Shown: piece after piece, positions 55,029-63,595 of the stretch
Numbering within the stretch: position 1 is the first letter of the stretch
Layout of the letters: each line of letters starts with the position of its first letter
NCBI GenBank assembly: GCA_016873495.1
Contig: VGXC01000016.1
Coordinates: 1-64,000 of the forward strand
From: Nitrospira sp.
GTDB taxonomy: Bacteria > Nitrospirota > Nitrospiria > Nitrospirales > Nitrospiraceae
Direction: 5' to 3'
DNA: 64,000 bases
Translations under genes and position numbers: made by a program
Notes under the pieces: generated by a model
Databases searched by the model: none
What the model saw: the letters and a program-made list of their open reading frames with translations, nothing else
Told to the model about the DNA's origin: nothing

Positions 55029-56179
55029 CGACGGTCGAGCGCGACGAGCCGAGGTGGCCCAACTGGGCCCAGTGGATCGGGCTGGCAGGTTTGGCGCTGC
55101 TGCTCATCCCGTCCATGCGCGAGTTCTATATCGTGGAGGGACGCCGGTGGCTCTACATTCTGTTGCTGTCGTTCGCGATCGCCTTCACGCTGACGCCTGT
55201 TCTGATTCGCATGGGCGTCAAGTGGGGATTGGTGGATCAGCCGTCGGAGCGGAAGATTCACGCGACGCCGATCCCGCGCATCGGCGGCCTGGCCGTCTAT
55301 TGCGGGTTCGTCGGGGCGATCGTGATCAATTCGATTCTAGAAGACTGGATGGTGGCCATTCTGTTGGCTGGGTCCCTGCTCCTCGTGGTCGGGATCGTCG
55401 ACGATGCCAGGGGGCTGCCGGCCTGGCTCCGATTGGGGGTGCAGCTGCTCGGCGCCGGAATGGTGATCTATACGGGCAAGATGCTCACGTTGTTTTCCCC
55501 CGGCGCCTTCGGTACGACCGTCAACGTCTTGTTGACCTTCTTATGGATCGTCGGTATCACGAACGCCTTCAACTTCTTCGACGGGATGGACGGGCTGGCG
55601 ACCGGCATGGCCATGCTGATGGCGTTCTTTATGGGCATCGTGGCCTATGAGACGAACCAGCCGGGCCTGGCCTGGCTGGCGGTGGCGGTGATCGGGTCCA
55701 GCCTGGGGTTCTTCTTCTACAATTTCAGGCTCGATAAGGGGGATGCCCTGATCTTTTTGGGCGACGGCGGGGCCACCTTCCTCGGCTTTACCCTGGCCTG
55801 CCTCGCCGTCAAGGGCGAATGGGCCGACGACAATCCCATCGTGTCGTTCAGCAATCCCTTGCTGATCTTCGGGGTGCTGATCTACGACATGATCCATATC
55901 ACCGTGGAGCGGATCATGACCGGCAAGGTCGCATCGGTGAAACAATGGATCGATTATGTGGGCAAGGATCACTTACATCACCGTTTTGCGCGGCTGCTCG
56001 GCAGCAGGCGGGCCAGTGTCGAGCTGATCTTCGCGTTGGTGACGACCTTGGGGCTGGCCGCGATCGTTTTGCGTAAAGCGGGCACCACGGAAGCGATCCT
56101 CCTGCTGGCCCAGGCGGCCTTGATCGTCATCATGGTCACCATTTTGGAACATTATGCGCGACGCGAAAACGGACCGTAG
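55025..56179 (+). CDS. wecA: WecA-type undecaprenyl-phosphate sugar-1-phosphate transferase
   Basis: 384 residues with about ten to eleven transmembrane helices, MraY/WecA family. VDQPSERKIHATPIPRIGG, the catalytic GIVDDARGLPAW, NAFNFFDGMDGLATG, FLGDGGATFLG and the HLHHRFARL motif are all present. It starts repeat-unit synthesis by transferring (probably) GlcNAc-1-phosphate to undecaprenyl phosphate. Last gene of the polysaccharide locus. The stop is followed by TAGTTG-AA-CAACTA (56177-56190), a small hairpin. Confidence 0.9.
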   Translation: MTTVERDEPRWPNWAQWIGLAGLALLLIPSMREFYIVEGRRWLYILLLSFAIAFTLTPVLIRMGVKWGLVDQPSERKIHATPIPRIGGLAVYCGFVGAIVINSILEDWMVAILLAGSLLLVVGIVDDARGLPAWLRLGVQLLGAGMVIYTGKMLTLFSPGAFGTTVNVLLTFLWIVGITNAFNFFDGMDGLATGMAMLMAFFMGIVAYETNQPGLAWLAVAVIGSSLGFFFYNFRLDKGDALIFLGDGGATFLGFTLACLAVKGEWADDNPIVSFSNPLLIFGVLIYDMIHITVERIMTGKVASVKQWIDYVGKDHLHHRFARLLGSRRASVELIFALVTTLGLAAIVLRKAGTTEAILLLAQAALIVIMVTILEHYARRENGP

Positions 56180-56207
56180 TTGAACAACTAATCAGGAGTG
56201 GAGCTGT

Positions 56208-57239
56208 ATGGTACCGACTGTAGAGTGGAAGGAGGGGGGCGTCCGGCTCCTGGACCAGGCCCAACTTCCCGAGCGCGTCGTTTTTCTGGATTGTCGCGAT
56301 TACCAGACGGTGGCCCGCGCGATTCGGGAACTGCGGGTGAGGGGGGCGCCGGCCATCGGTGTGACGGCGGCGATGGGAGTAGCGCTTGGTGCAAATTCAA
56401 TTAAATCAGTCGATTTCGATCAATTTTCAAAAGAAGTACATGAGATTTGCGATGCTCTGGCTGCGACGCGGCCGACCGCGGTGAATTTGTTCTGGGCCAT
56501 CGAGCGGATGAAGCGAGCCCTGGCCGACAGCCGACAATGCCCGGTGGAGACCATCAAGCGGCGGCTGGTGGAGGAGTCGCAGCGGATTCTGGACGAAGAT
56601 ATCGCCATGAACAAGACCATGGGGCGTCATGGGGCGGCGCTCGTCAAAGACGGGCAAACGATTCTGACCCATTGCAACGCCGGGGCCTTGGCGACGGCCG
56701 GCTATGGGACGGCCTTGGGGGTGGTCCGGGCTGCCTGGGAGCAGGGGAAAAAGATCAAGGTCTTGGCCGACGAGACGAGGCCCGTGCTGCAAGGCGCCAG
56801 GTTGACGGCCTGGGAGTTGATGCAGGACGGCATTCCCGTCACGCTGATCACGGACAACATGGCCGGGGCCTTAATGCGGCAGGGCCTGGTGCATCTCTGT
56901 GTCGTGGGGGCGGATCGGATTGCGGCCAATGGGGACGTGGCCAACAAGATCGGGACTTACTCGGTGGCGGTGCTGGCCAGGGCCCACGGCATTCCCTTTT
57001 ATGTCGCCGCTCCCTATTCGACCATCGATTTGAACACGCCGTCAGGCGAACAGATTCCTATTGAGGAGCGACAGCCGGGGGAGGTCACGTCGATTTGCGG
57101 CAAGGCGGTCGTGGCGCCGGTCGGCGTTCCGGTGCTGAACCCGGCCTTCGATGTGACGCCGGCCGCCTACATCACCGCGATCATCACGGAACGAGGCGTG
57201 TTCAAGCCGGGAGAGCTGGCCGAGCGGTTTCGCACGTAG
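56208..57239 (+). CDS. mtnA: S-methyl-5-thioribose-1-phosphate isomerase
   Basis: 343 residues, normal length. [39 protein letters not shown] (with the catalytic Cys) and [17 protein letters not shown] (catalytic Asp) are the enzyme's signatures. It converts methylthioribose-1-phosphate to methylthioribulose-1-phosphate in methionine salvage; homologues can act in related sugar-phosphate pathways. ATG at 56208 with CAGGAGTGGAGCTGT. Other salvage genes are not adjacent. Confidence 0.95.
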   Translation: MVPTVEWKEGGVRLLDQAQLPERVVFLDCRDYQTVARAIRELRVRGAPAIGVTAAMGVALGANSIKSVDFDQFSKEVHEICDALAATRPTAVNLFWAIERMKRALADSRQCPVETIKRRLVEESQRILDEDIAMNKTMGRHGAALVKDGQTILTHCNAGALATAGYGTALGVVRAAWEQGKKIKVLADETRPVLQGARLTAWELMQDGIPVTLITDNMAGALMRQGLVHLCVVGADRIAANGDVANKIGTYSVAVLARAHGIPFYVAAPYSTIDLNTPSGEQIPIEERQPGEVTSICGKAVVAPVGVPVLNPAFDVTPAAYITAIITERGVFKPGELAERFRT

Positions 57240-57245
57240 CGGAGG

Positions 57246-57274
57246 TTGCAACCGGCCCCTGCTTCGACTAGAAT
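57246..57274 (+). promoter_or_regulatory. Probable sigma-70 promoter of ndk
   Basis: TTGCAA (57246-57251) and TAGAAT (57269-57274) separated by exactly 17 bp in the 97-bp gap before ndk. Good match in both boxes. Confidence 0.5.
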
Positions 57275-57336
57275 GCCGCGCGGTCGGATGCAGCGCCGCG
57301 CATCTTTTCACCTTATTATGGAGAAAGTGACGGACG

Positions 57337-57759
57337 ATGAGCGAACGGACATTGGCGATTATCAAGCCCGATGCAGTGAAGAAGCAGGTCATCGGGGACA
57401 TCATCAAACGGTATGAAGCGGCAAATCTGCACCCGGTGGCCATCCGGATGATGCAGCTTACGAAGACGGCTGCCGAGGGGTTCTACGCGGTGCACAAGCA
57501 GCGGCCGTTTTTCAACAGTCTCACGGCCTTCATGTCCTCGGGTCCCGTCGTGGTCCTGGTTCTGGCCGGAGACAACGCCATCAAGCGACATCGCGAGCTG
57601 ATGGGCGCGACGGACCCGGCCAAGGCCGAGCCCGGGACGCTCCGGGCCGTGCACGGGACCAACATCGAATTCAATGCGGTCCACGGGTCCGATTCCGCGG
57701 ACACCGCTCGCTTCGAGATCGGCTACTTCTTTCCTGAAATGGACTTGGTTGCCCGGTAA
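57337..57759 (+). CDS. ndk: Nucleoside diphosphate kinase
   Basis: 140 residues. [15 protein letters not shown] at the N-terminus, the nucleotide-binding [12 protein letters not shown] and the phospho-histidine in [12 protein letters not shown] are intact. Transfers gamma-phosphate between NTPs and NDPs in the cytosol. ATG at 57337 with GGAG. Preceded by a good promoter. Confidence 0.95.
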   Translation: MSERTLAIIKPDAVKKQVIGDIIKRYEAANLHPVAIRMMQLTKTAAEGFYAVHKQRPFFNSLTAFMSSGPVVVLVLAGDNAIKRHRELMGATDPAKAEPGTLRAVHGTNIEFNAVHGSDSADTARFEIGYFFPEMDLVAR

Positions 57760-57844
57760 GTCGCGCCACGTCGACGCGATGGGAATCGGGGGGAGCCTCT
57801 CGATTCCCCCAATCCAGCCCGCGGTCGTTCCTTCCTGCGAAAAC

Positions 57845-59293
57845 ATGAAACGGCCAGCCTACCAGTGGAGCGACGTTCCTGTTGCCGGCCGGTTGGCCCT
57901 ACTGGGGCTGGTTTGTGTCTTGCTCTGGGCCGGCTGCGCCGGCCCCCGGGTCTCTCCCCCCCCGCGCCCGCCGGCTGTTGCCGAACCAAGCCTTGAGATC
58001 CAGCGTCGGCTCCTCCGGGATGCGCAGGAGCTCCACCGTCAAGGCCGGAGCCAGGCGGCGGTGCAACTCCTGGAGCGGTGGTTGCGGACATACCCACGCT
58101 CGCCGCTGGCTCGGGAGGCCCATTGGTGGCTGGGCCGTTCCTACGAACAGGCCGGCGATCTCGGCGCGGCCCTGGTTCAGTATCGAAGCGTCGTGCAGGC
58201 CGGCGGGGACAGCGAACTGGTGGTTGCGGCGCGCAGCCGTATCGCTGCGTTGGAACGGCCTGCCGCCGGTCCGCCGCGTCTTGCCGGGAAGCAGACGGCT
58301 CTCGGGCTGCCCGCGCAACGCTTCCCGCAGCCGCCTTTGTTGGAGAGCTGGCTCCGTTCTTTGGCCAAGGCAGGGGTCACCACATTGGTGTTGGAGGCGG
58401 GTACCGAGGAGATCCGGAGTCAAAAGCCAGGAGGGGCTCCGACAGCGCCGGCGGGAGTGTATTTCCGAACGGACTGGGCCTTGACCGTCCAGGATACGAT
58501 CGGGCAGCTGGTCCCCTTGGCCCATCGGCAGGGGATGGCGGTCTATGTCACGGTCAATCCCTGGCGGATGGCCTGGGTGGACCCGGCGCTCGGGTGGCAA
58601 GCCCAGGCTTACGATGCCGCCGCCGGCCAATTCAGACCATCCCTATTTTTGGACCTCTTCCATCCGGCGTTCCAGGAATACCTCGTCGGATTGGTGACGG
58701 ATCTGGCCGGTTCCGGCGCGGACGGGGTCCTGTTTCGTGCGCCGCCCGGCGTCGATCCTGGCGAACGGCTCAGCCGCTTTGCGCGGGAAGCGGTCGAACG
58801 GGAATTTGGGATCAGGCTCGATCCCGCATCCTTGAGGGGCGATCAGCGGAGTTATGCGCCTGAAGTCTGGCGCTGGCTGGGCTGGGAGTCCCGTCAGTCG
58901 GTGAAAGTGCTGGACCGGCTGGCGCAAGCGGTGCGCAAGCGATCCGCCACGATGCAGGTCGGACTGGAGGTGCATGAGGAAACGATCACGGAGCCGGTGG
59001 CCGCCCTGGTCCGCTACCGGGAAGATGTCCTGGAAGCCAATCAGAGCGCATGGGATTTTTATGTGATCATGCCGAGGCCGTCACTCTCCCTGGGGCAGGG
59101 GAAGGGCCAGGCCGGAGTCGTGACGAAGGCGGTTGCGTTGCTCGGGGAACGGCGTCCGATCTGGCTGGAGACTCGGCTGCAGGGCGGCGATCTCGTGAAG
59201 CTGGACGAGCGACTGCCTGCGGCGATCGCACAGGCCGGGCTTCCGCCGGGCATCGGTCTCTGGTACGTCATGCCGGCCGGCTCCGTTCCTTGA
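57845..59293 (+). CDS. TPR lipoprotein with PgaB-like glycoside hydrolase domain
   Basis: 482 residues from ATG 57845. Lipoprotein signal LVCVLLWAGCAG (Cys at about residue 31), tetratricopeptide-type helices at about 55-140 (LLRDAQELHRQGRSQAAVQLL; WWLGRSYEQAGDLGAALVQY), then a TIM-barrel domain. That domain contains GVTTLVLEAG, GMAVYVTVNPWRMAW, FLDLFHPAFQEYLVGLVTDL and ADGVLFRAPPG and resembles the C-terminal hydrolase domain of PgaB. A role in cleaving or trimming an amino-sugar polysaccharide in the periplasm is likely but inferred. It follows ndk by 85 bp and lies 1.7 kb past the exopolysaccharide locus. Confidence 0.7.
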   Translation: MKRPAYQWSDVPVAGRLALLGLVCVLLWAGCAGPRVSPPPRPPAVAEPSLEIQRRLLRDAQELHRQGRSQAAVQLLERWLRTYPRSPLAREAHWWLGRSYEQAGDLGAALVQYRSVVQAGGDSELVVAARSRIAALERPAAGPPRLAGKQTALGLPAQRFPQPPLLESWLRSLAKAGVTTLVLEAGTEEIRSQKPGGAPTAPAGVYFRTDWALTVQDTIGQLVPLAHRQGMAVYVTVNPWRMAWVDPALGWQAQAYDAAAGQFRPSLFLDLFHPAFQEYLVGLVTDLAGSGADGVLFRAPPGVDPGERLSRFAREAVEREFGIRLDPASLRGDQRSYAPEVWRWLGWESRQSVKVLDRLAQAVRKRSATMQVGLEVHEETITEPVAALVRYREDVLEANQSAWDFYVIMPRPSLSLGQGKGQAGVVTKAVALLGERRPIWLETRLQGGDLVKLDERLPAAIAQAGLPPGIGLWYVMPAGSVP

Positions 59294-59342
59294 CAAACCC
59301 TACCTCCTGCACTACGATCCCAAAACCGTTTTGCGAGACGAA

Positions 59343-59383
59343 CCGCGCGCTTCGATCACATGCGGGCGGATAGTGACTATGCC
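59343..59383. repeat. 41-bp hairpin repeat, copy 1
   Basis: CCGCGCGC-ttcgatcacat-GCGGGCGG stem with one mismatch, followed by ATAGTGACTATGCC. Thirty-five of 41 positions equal the copy at 63443-63483. It stands 50 bp after a gene end and may act as a transcript end. Confidence 0.6.
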
Positions 59384-59392
59384 TCTCGCTTT

Positions 59393-59452
59393 TCAGGACG
59401 GTGAGCCTCCGAGCGAGGCGAGAACAAACCTGGCGGACCTTTTCAACATCCT
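59393..59452. repeat. Partial second copy of the 122-bp element (inverted)
   Basis: Reading the minus strand from 59452, AGGATGTTGAAAAGGTCC and further words (GTTCTCGC, TCGCTCG, CTCA-CGT-C) follow the element at 4586-4707. The second terminal repeat is absent. It ends 13 bp before gcvH and directly adjoins the 41-bp hairpin repeat. Confidence 0.6.
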
Positions 59453-59465
59453 GTAAGAGGAGAGC

Positions 59466-59852
59466 ATGGAGCCTAACGATCTGCGATACCACGAGGAACA
59501 TGAATGGATCCGGGTGCAAGGCAAGCAGGCGACCCTGGGCATCAGCAATTTCGCCCAGGATGCGCTGGGTGATATCGTCTTCATCGATCTGCCGAAGCCG
59601 GGGACTTCGGTCACGGCAGGGGAGCAGATCGGCGAAGTGGAATCCACCAAGACGACCTCCAGCATCTACACCCCTGTGAGCGGCACCATCGCCAAGATCA
59701 ACGGCGACCTCAAAGACCATCCCGAAGCGGTCAACGCCGATCCCTACGGCAAGGGGTGGATGACGGTGATCGAGCTGTCCGATCCCGCGCAGGTGGACAA
59801 GCTCATGACCGCCGCGCAGTACGAGACCTTCCTCGCCTCTCAGAAAAAGTAG
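59466..59852 (+). CDS. gcvH: Glycine cleavage system H protein
   Basis: 128 residues, normal length. LRYHEEHEWIRVQGKQATLG and the lipoylation site VESTKTTSSIYTPVSG (lipoyl Lys) are clear; the usual ESVKAAS-Y is ESTKTTSSIY. Carries the aminomethyl group between P, T and L proteins. ATG at 59466 with AAGAGGAGAGC. Directly upstream of the dihydrolipoyl dehydrogenase gene (14 bp), so both form an operon; gcvT and gcvP are not in the window. Confidence 0.93.
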   Translation: MEPNDLRYHEEHEWIRVQGKQATLGISNFAQDALGDIVFIDLPKPGTSVTAGEQIGEVESTKTTSSIYTPVSGTIAKINGDLKDHPEAVNADPYGKGWMTVIELSDPAQVDKLMTAAQYETFLASQKK

Positions 59853-59866
59853 CACCGACCGACGGC

Positions 59867-61297
59867 ATGACGGACCGGACACACATCGCGATCCTGGGCG
59901 CGGGGCCCGGCGGGTACGTGGCGGCGATTCGAGCCGCCCAGCTCGGGGCGCGGGTGACGGTCGTGGAAAACCAGGCTCTGGGAGGCGTGTGCCTGAACTG
60001 GGGCTGCATTCCCAGCAAAGCGCTGCTTGCCGTCGTGGAGTTGGGGGATAAGGCCAAGAAGGCGGCGGACGTCGGCCTGCAACTGGGCGGGGGCGTGACC
60101 TACGACCTCGCCCGCATGGTGGCGAGAAAAAACAAGGTCGTGGAGGGGCTGGTCAAGGGCATCGCCACCCTGTTCAAAACCTGGGGCGTCGAACACATAG
60201 CCGGGACCGGCGAGCTGCTGGATGCGCGAACGCTATTGGTGAGAAAGCCGGACGAGACCGAGATCAGGGTGCAGGCGGATGCGGTGATCGTGGCCACCGG
60301 CTCCTCCTGGCCGAACCTGCCGCTGTTCCCCATCGACGGGGGGCAGGTCATCACTAGCAAAGAGGCCCTGGACCAAACGGCGGTTCCGGCCAGCCTCCTG
60401 ATCGTCGGCGGCGGCGTCGAAGGTTGCGAGTTCGCGGCGCTCTATAGCGGTCTGGGAACCAAGGTGACGGTCGTCGAGTTGATGGCGCGTCTCCTGCCGC
60501 TCGAAGATGAAGAAATTTCCTCCTTCATGGAACGGGAGCTCAAAAAACGAGGGGTGGAGGTGCGCACCGGGACGACGGTCGAGCGAGTCGAGCGGGACGC
60601 CGGTGCCGTGACGGCCCTGCTCAAGGACGGGACCAGGCTGACGGGGGACAAGCTGCTCGTCTCGGTGGGGCGTGGCTTCAACACGAAGGGCATCGGCCTC
60701 GAGACTGTGGGCGTCCAGCTCGGCCGGAGGGGCGAGATTGTGACCGACGACCGGATGGAGACCAACATTAAGGGCGTCTATGCGATCGGAGACGTGGTCG
60801 GGAAGGCGATGCTGGCCCACGTCGCCTCAGCGCAGGGGAAAGTAGCGGCGGCCAATATCATGGGCCATCCGGAATCGATCTCCTACGACGTGGTGCCGGC
60901 CGGCATCTTTACCCTGCCGGAAATCGGCCGGGTGGGACTGACCGAGCAGCAAGCGAAAGAACGGTGCGCCCAACAGGGAGGGAATCCGGAACAGGACGTG
61001 AAAGTGGGGCGGTTCCGGTATCTGGGATTGGGCAAGGCGCAAGCGACCGGGGACGCCACGGGCCTGTTCAAAGTCATTGCCGATGGGAAGACGGGAGCCG
61101 TGCTGGGGACCCACATCGTCGGAGCCCATGCGGCCGACCTCGTCCATGAAGCGGCCCTGGCCATGCAAGCGGGGGCGACCGTGTCCGCGATGGCCGGCAT
61201 GATTCACGCCCATCCGACCCTGGCCGAGGGCCTGATGGAAGCGGCGGAGGACGTCGCGGGAATGGCGATCCATCAGGCGAGAAAAAGAATGTCGTAA
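59867..61297 (+). CDS. lpdA: Dihydrolipoyl dehydrogenase
   Basis: 476 residues. FAD-binding ILGAGPGGYVAAIRAAQLG, redox pair GGVCLNWGCIPSKALL, NAD-binding LIVGGGVEGCEFAALYSGLG, YAIGDVVGKAMLAHVASAQG and the catalytic His-Glu HAHPTLAEG are all intact. L/E3 subunit of glycine cleavage and 2-oxoacid dehydrogenase complexes. ATG at 59867 is the position that gives the family N-terminus. Pairs with gcvH just upstream. Confidence 0.95.
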   Translation: MTDRTHIAILGAGPGGYVAAIRAAQLGARVTVVENQALGGVCLNWGCIPSKALLAVVELGDKAKKAADVGLQLGGGVTYDLARMVARKNKVVEGLVKGIATLFKTWGVEHIAGTGELLDARTLLVRKPDETEIRVQADAVIVATGSSWPNLPLFPIDGGQVITSKEALDQTAVPASLLIVGGGVEGCEFAALYSGLGTKVTVVELMARLLPLEDEEISSFMERELKKRGVEVRTGTTVERVERDAGAVTALLKDGTRLTGDKLLVSVGRGFNTKGIGLETVGVQLGRRGEIVTDDRMETNIKGVYAIGDVVGKAMLAHVASAQGKVAAANIMGHPESISYDVVPAGIFTLPEIGRVGLTEQQAKERCAQQGGNPEQDVKVGRFRYLGLGKAQATGDATGLFKVIADGKTGAVLGTHIVGAHAADLVHEAALAMQAGATVSAMAGMIHAHPTLAEGLMEAAEDVAGMAIHQARKRMS

Positions 61298-61365
61298 AGT
61301 CTGAAAGTCAGCAAGTCGTCTAGTCTTGAAACTTTCAACTTTTTGACCTTCTGACTTTATAGACT
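61298..61365. repeat. Intergenic hairpin spacer between lpdA and the ComEA-like gene
   Basis: AGTCT (61298-61302) pairs with AGACT (61361-61365) and AAAGTCAG (61304-61311) with CTGACTTT (61351-61358), enclosing the palindrome TTGAAA-C-TTTCAA (61326-61338). It fills the complete gap and is AT-rich. Possibly a terminator or processing site. Confidence 0.6.
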
Positions 61366-61863
61366 ATGGTGCAGTCGCTGCTGATCAAGCTGGCCATGCT
61401 GGCTGCAGCGGTCGCTCTGGTGTTCTGGATCGGCTGGCCGATGCCCGATGAGCCGGAGCTGGAGCCGGAGGGGGAGGAAAAGGCGCAGGGTCCCTCGCCG
61501 CCGCCTCAGGTTCAGCTCCCTCCGCGTAGCGACATAGGTACAGGTACGATTCAACCGGGAGGGGAGTCGCCGAGATTCGGCTGGCAGGCAAAGAACTCCT
61601 CCAGGCTGGACTTGAACCGGGCAACGGCCGATGATCTTGAGCAATTGCCGGGGATTGGGCCGGTGCTGGCCCGTCGTATCGTGGAATGGCGGCGCGGGCA
61701 TGGAGCGTTCAGCAACGTGGATGACTTGAATCACGTCAAGGGCATCGGGGAGAAAAAATTGCGGCAGCTCAAGCCTTTGGTCATGGTGGGTCAGTCCAAG
61801 CCGCCAGTCCCATCCCGTTTTCGGCCTGCTGCTGCTCACGAGAAGGGTCCGGAGGCGCCATGA
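61366..61863 (+). CDS. ComEA-like helix-hairpin-helix DNA-binding protein
   Basis: 165 residues: N-terminal membrane anchor ([17 protein letters not shown], about 8-24), a Pro/Glu-rich linker, then a double helix-hairpin-helix domain at about 83-140 ([38 protein letters not shown]). This fits ComEA-type DNA-binding proteins of natural transformation, but the same fold occurs in other membrane-tethered HhH proteins. Stop overlaps the tyrS start (ATGA), and no other competence genes are visible here. Confidence 0.8.
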   Translation: MVQSLLIKLAMLAAAVALVFWIGWPMPDEPELEPEGEEKAQGPSPPPQVQLPPRSDIGTGTIQPGGESPRFGWQAKNSSRLDLNRATADDLEQLPGIGPVLARRIVEWRRGHGAFSNVDDLNHVKGIGEKKLRQLKPLVMVGQSKPPVPSRFRPAAAHEKGPEAP

Positions 61864-63083
61864 GTGAACTGACTCGTCAACTCGATCTGATTCTCCGCGG
61901 TTCCGTGGAGGTGATTCAGCAGAGCGAGCTGGAGTCCAAACTCACCCGTTCGCTGAAAGAGAAGCGGCCTTTGCGCGTGAAGGCCGGGTTCGACCCGACC
62001 GCGCCGGACTTGCACCTGGGCCATACGGTCCTGATCCACAAGCTCAAGCACTTCCAGGACCTGGGACACCAGGTGCTCTTCCTGATCGGCGACTTTACCG
62101 GCATGATCGGGGACCCGACCGGCGTGTCCGAGACCCGCGTGGCGTTGACCAAGGAGAAGGTCCAGGAGAACGCGAGGACCTATCAGGAGCAAATCTTCAA
62201 GATCCTCGATCCGGCGAAGACGGAGATTGTCTTCAACAGCCACTGGATGAGCCGGATGACGGCCGACCAGTTGATTCAGCTCAGCGCCCATTACAACGTG
62301 GCGCGTATGCTGGAGCGGGAGGACTTTCACAAACGCTATCACGAGCAGAAGCCGATCAGCATCCACGAGTTCCTCTATCCCTTGATCCAGGGCTACGACT
62401 CGGTGGAGCTCAAGGCCGACGTGGAGCTGGGCGGGACCGATCAAAAATTCAACCTGTTGGTCGGGCGCGATTTGCAGCGGGACTACAAGCAGGAGGCGCA
62501 AGTCGTGCTGACGATGCCCTTGCTGGAAGGGACCGACGGGGTCCGCAAGATGAGCAAGAGCTTCGGGAATTACATCGCGATCAAGGACGTCCCCAACGAC
62601 ATGTTCGGCAAGCTCATGTCCATCAGCGATACCCTCATGCTCCGCTACTATGAGCTGCTGACGACGGAGAATCTGGAGCAGGTCAAATCGGCCCATCCGA
62701 TGCAGGCCAAGCAGAGGCTGGCGGAGCTGGTCGTCACCCGGTACCACGGGGCCGAGGCGGCGTCCCGAGCCAAGCAGGAGTTTGCCCACCGGTTCAGCGA
62801 GAAGGAGTTTCCGGACGAGCCCGACGCGCGCGTGACGTTGACGACAGCCGATGTGGCCGATCCGGCTGCACCGGCGATCGGGCTGGTGGATCTGGTGGCC
62901 AGAACCAAGCTGGTGCCGAGCAAGAGCGAGGCCCGGCGTCTGATCGTCCAGGGCGGGGTGGAGATGGATGAGCAGAAGCAGACCGACCCGAACGCCTCCA
63001 TCCGGTTGGCCGCTGGGCGGCAATACCGGTTCCGCATCGGCCGCAGGAAATTCGCCATCGTCGAGTACAAAGCCGAGGGATAA
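61860..63083 (+). CDS. tyrS: Tyrosyl-tRNA synthetase
   Basis: 407 residues. Class I signature [10 protein letters not shown] (HIGH-type), [12 protein letters not shown] (KMSKS) and a C-terminal S4 RNA-binding domain ([19 protein letters not shown]) identify tyrosyl-tRNA synthetase of the TyrZ-like subtype. Attaches Tyr to tRNA-Tyr in the cytosol. ATG at 61860 is translationally coupled to the ComEA-like gene. Confidence 0.95.
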   Translation: MSELTRQLDLILRGSVEVIQQSELESKLTRSLKEKRPLRVKAGFDPTAPDLHLGHTVLIHKLKHFQDLGHQVLFLIGDFTGMIGDPTGVSETRVALTKEKVQENARTYQEQIFKILDPAKTEIVFNSHWMSRMTADQLIQLSAHYNVARMLEREDFHKRYHEQKPISIHEFLYPLIQGYDSVELKADVELGGTDQKFNLLVGRDLQRDYKQEAQVVLTMPLLEGTDGVRKMSKSFGNYIAIKDVPNDMFGKLMSISDTLMLRYYELLTTENLEQVKSAHPMQAKQRLAELVVTRYHGAEAASRAKQEFAHRFSEKEFPDEPDARVTLTTADVADPAAPAIGLVDLVARTKLVPSKSEARRLIVQGGVEMDEQKQTDPNASIRLAAGRQYRFRIGRRKFAIVEYKAEG

Positions 63084-63087
63084 GAGC

Positions 63088-63178
63088 ATATGGCTGATGG
63101 CATATGGCGAAAGCGTGATGAGCAGGAGCTCGAGAATAGGGTGTTCTTACCATCAGCTATTCGCTATCGGCCATCAGC
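63088..63178. repeat. Intergenic hairpin spacer after tyrS
   Basis: GCTGATGGCATATGGCGAA (from 63093) is inverted as TTCGCTATCGGCCATCAGC (to 63178) with 16 of 19 positions pairing. CATATGGC (63088-63095, 63101-63108) and CCATCAGC (63150-63157, 63171-63178) are each repeated within the arms. Same construction as the other word-like spacers. Confidence 0.6.
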
Positions 63179-63350
63179 TCCCGGCATTTCCCACCCTTGA
63201 CTTGCCGCGGTCCACAGAGTAGGATTCCTCTCGCCATCCATTATGAATGGGCCTCATCCACTTCCGGACCCGGTTGTTCAAGACCTGTGGTGCAGGCTGC
63301 GAGCGTCGGTGACTAGATTGGCCTTGCCTGTTATCGAGCAGAGAAAGAGA

Positions 63351-63425
<75 letters not shown>

Positions 63426-63442
63426 TACCTCGCTTGCGTGAT

Positions 63443-63483
63443 CCGCGCCCTTCGATCAAATGGGCGCGGATAGTTACTTTGCC
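63443..63483. repeat. 41-bp hairpin repeat, copy 2
   Basis: ATCCGCGCCC (63441-63450) and GGGCGCGGAT (63462-63471) form a perfect 10-bp stem, followed by AGTTACTTTGCC. It matches the copy at 59343-59383 in 35 of 41 positions. It lies just after the tRNA gene, so it may terminate that transcript. Confidence 0.6.
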
Positions 63484-63595
63484 ACCAGTAGCTTAGATTC
63501 TTCGCTTCGTGTGAACCGTCGGCTCATCGGGCCGAGCCCCTGCCGACTGATGCCGACGGAGAAACACCTTCAGATCTTTTTTCGTTTCCAGTGAC

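Larger units (their letters stand above)
19245..56179 (+). other. Exopolysaccharide / O-antigen-type biosynthesis and export locus
   Basis: Thirty co-directional genes, many joined by 4-bp overlaps, encode all steps of a Wzx/Wzy-type pathway. These are initiation (WecA-like, 55025), glycosyl transfer (GT2, GT4 and GT39-like enzymes), decoration (three amidotransferases, five methyltransferases, WbqC, deacetylase, aminotransferase), flipping (Wzx, 31415), polymerisation or ligation (24707) and export with length control (Wza, Wzc). No nucleotide-sugar synthesis genes, exosortase or PEP-CTERM substrate are present in the window. Confidence 0.85.

Noticed and set aside
59294-59465. Glycine riboswitch upstream of gcvH
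   Set aside because: The gap is filled by two dispersed repeats and shows no recognisable tandem aptamer pattern.
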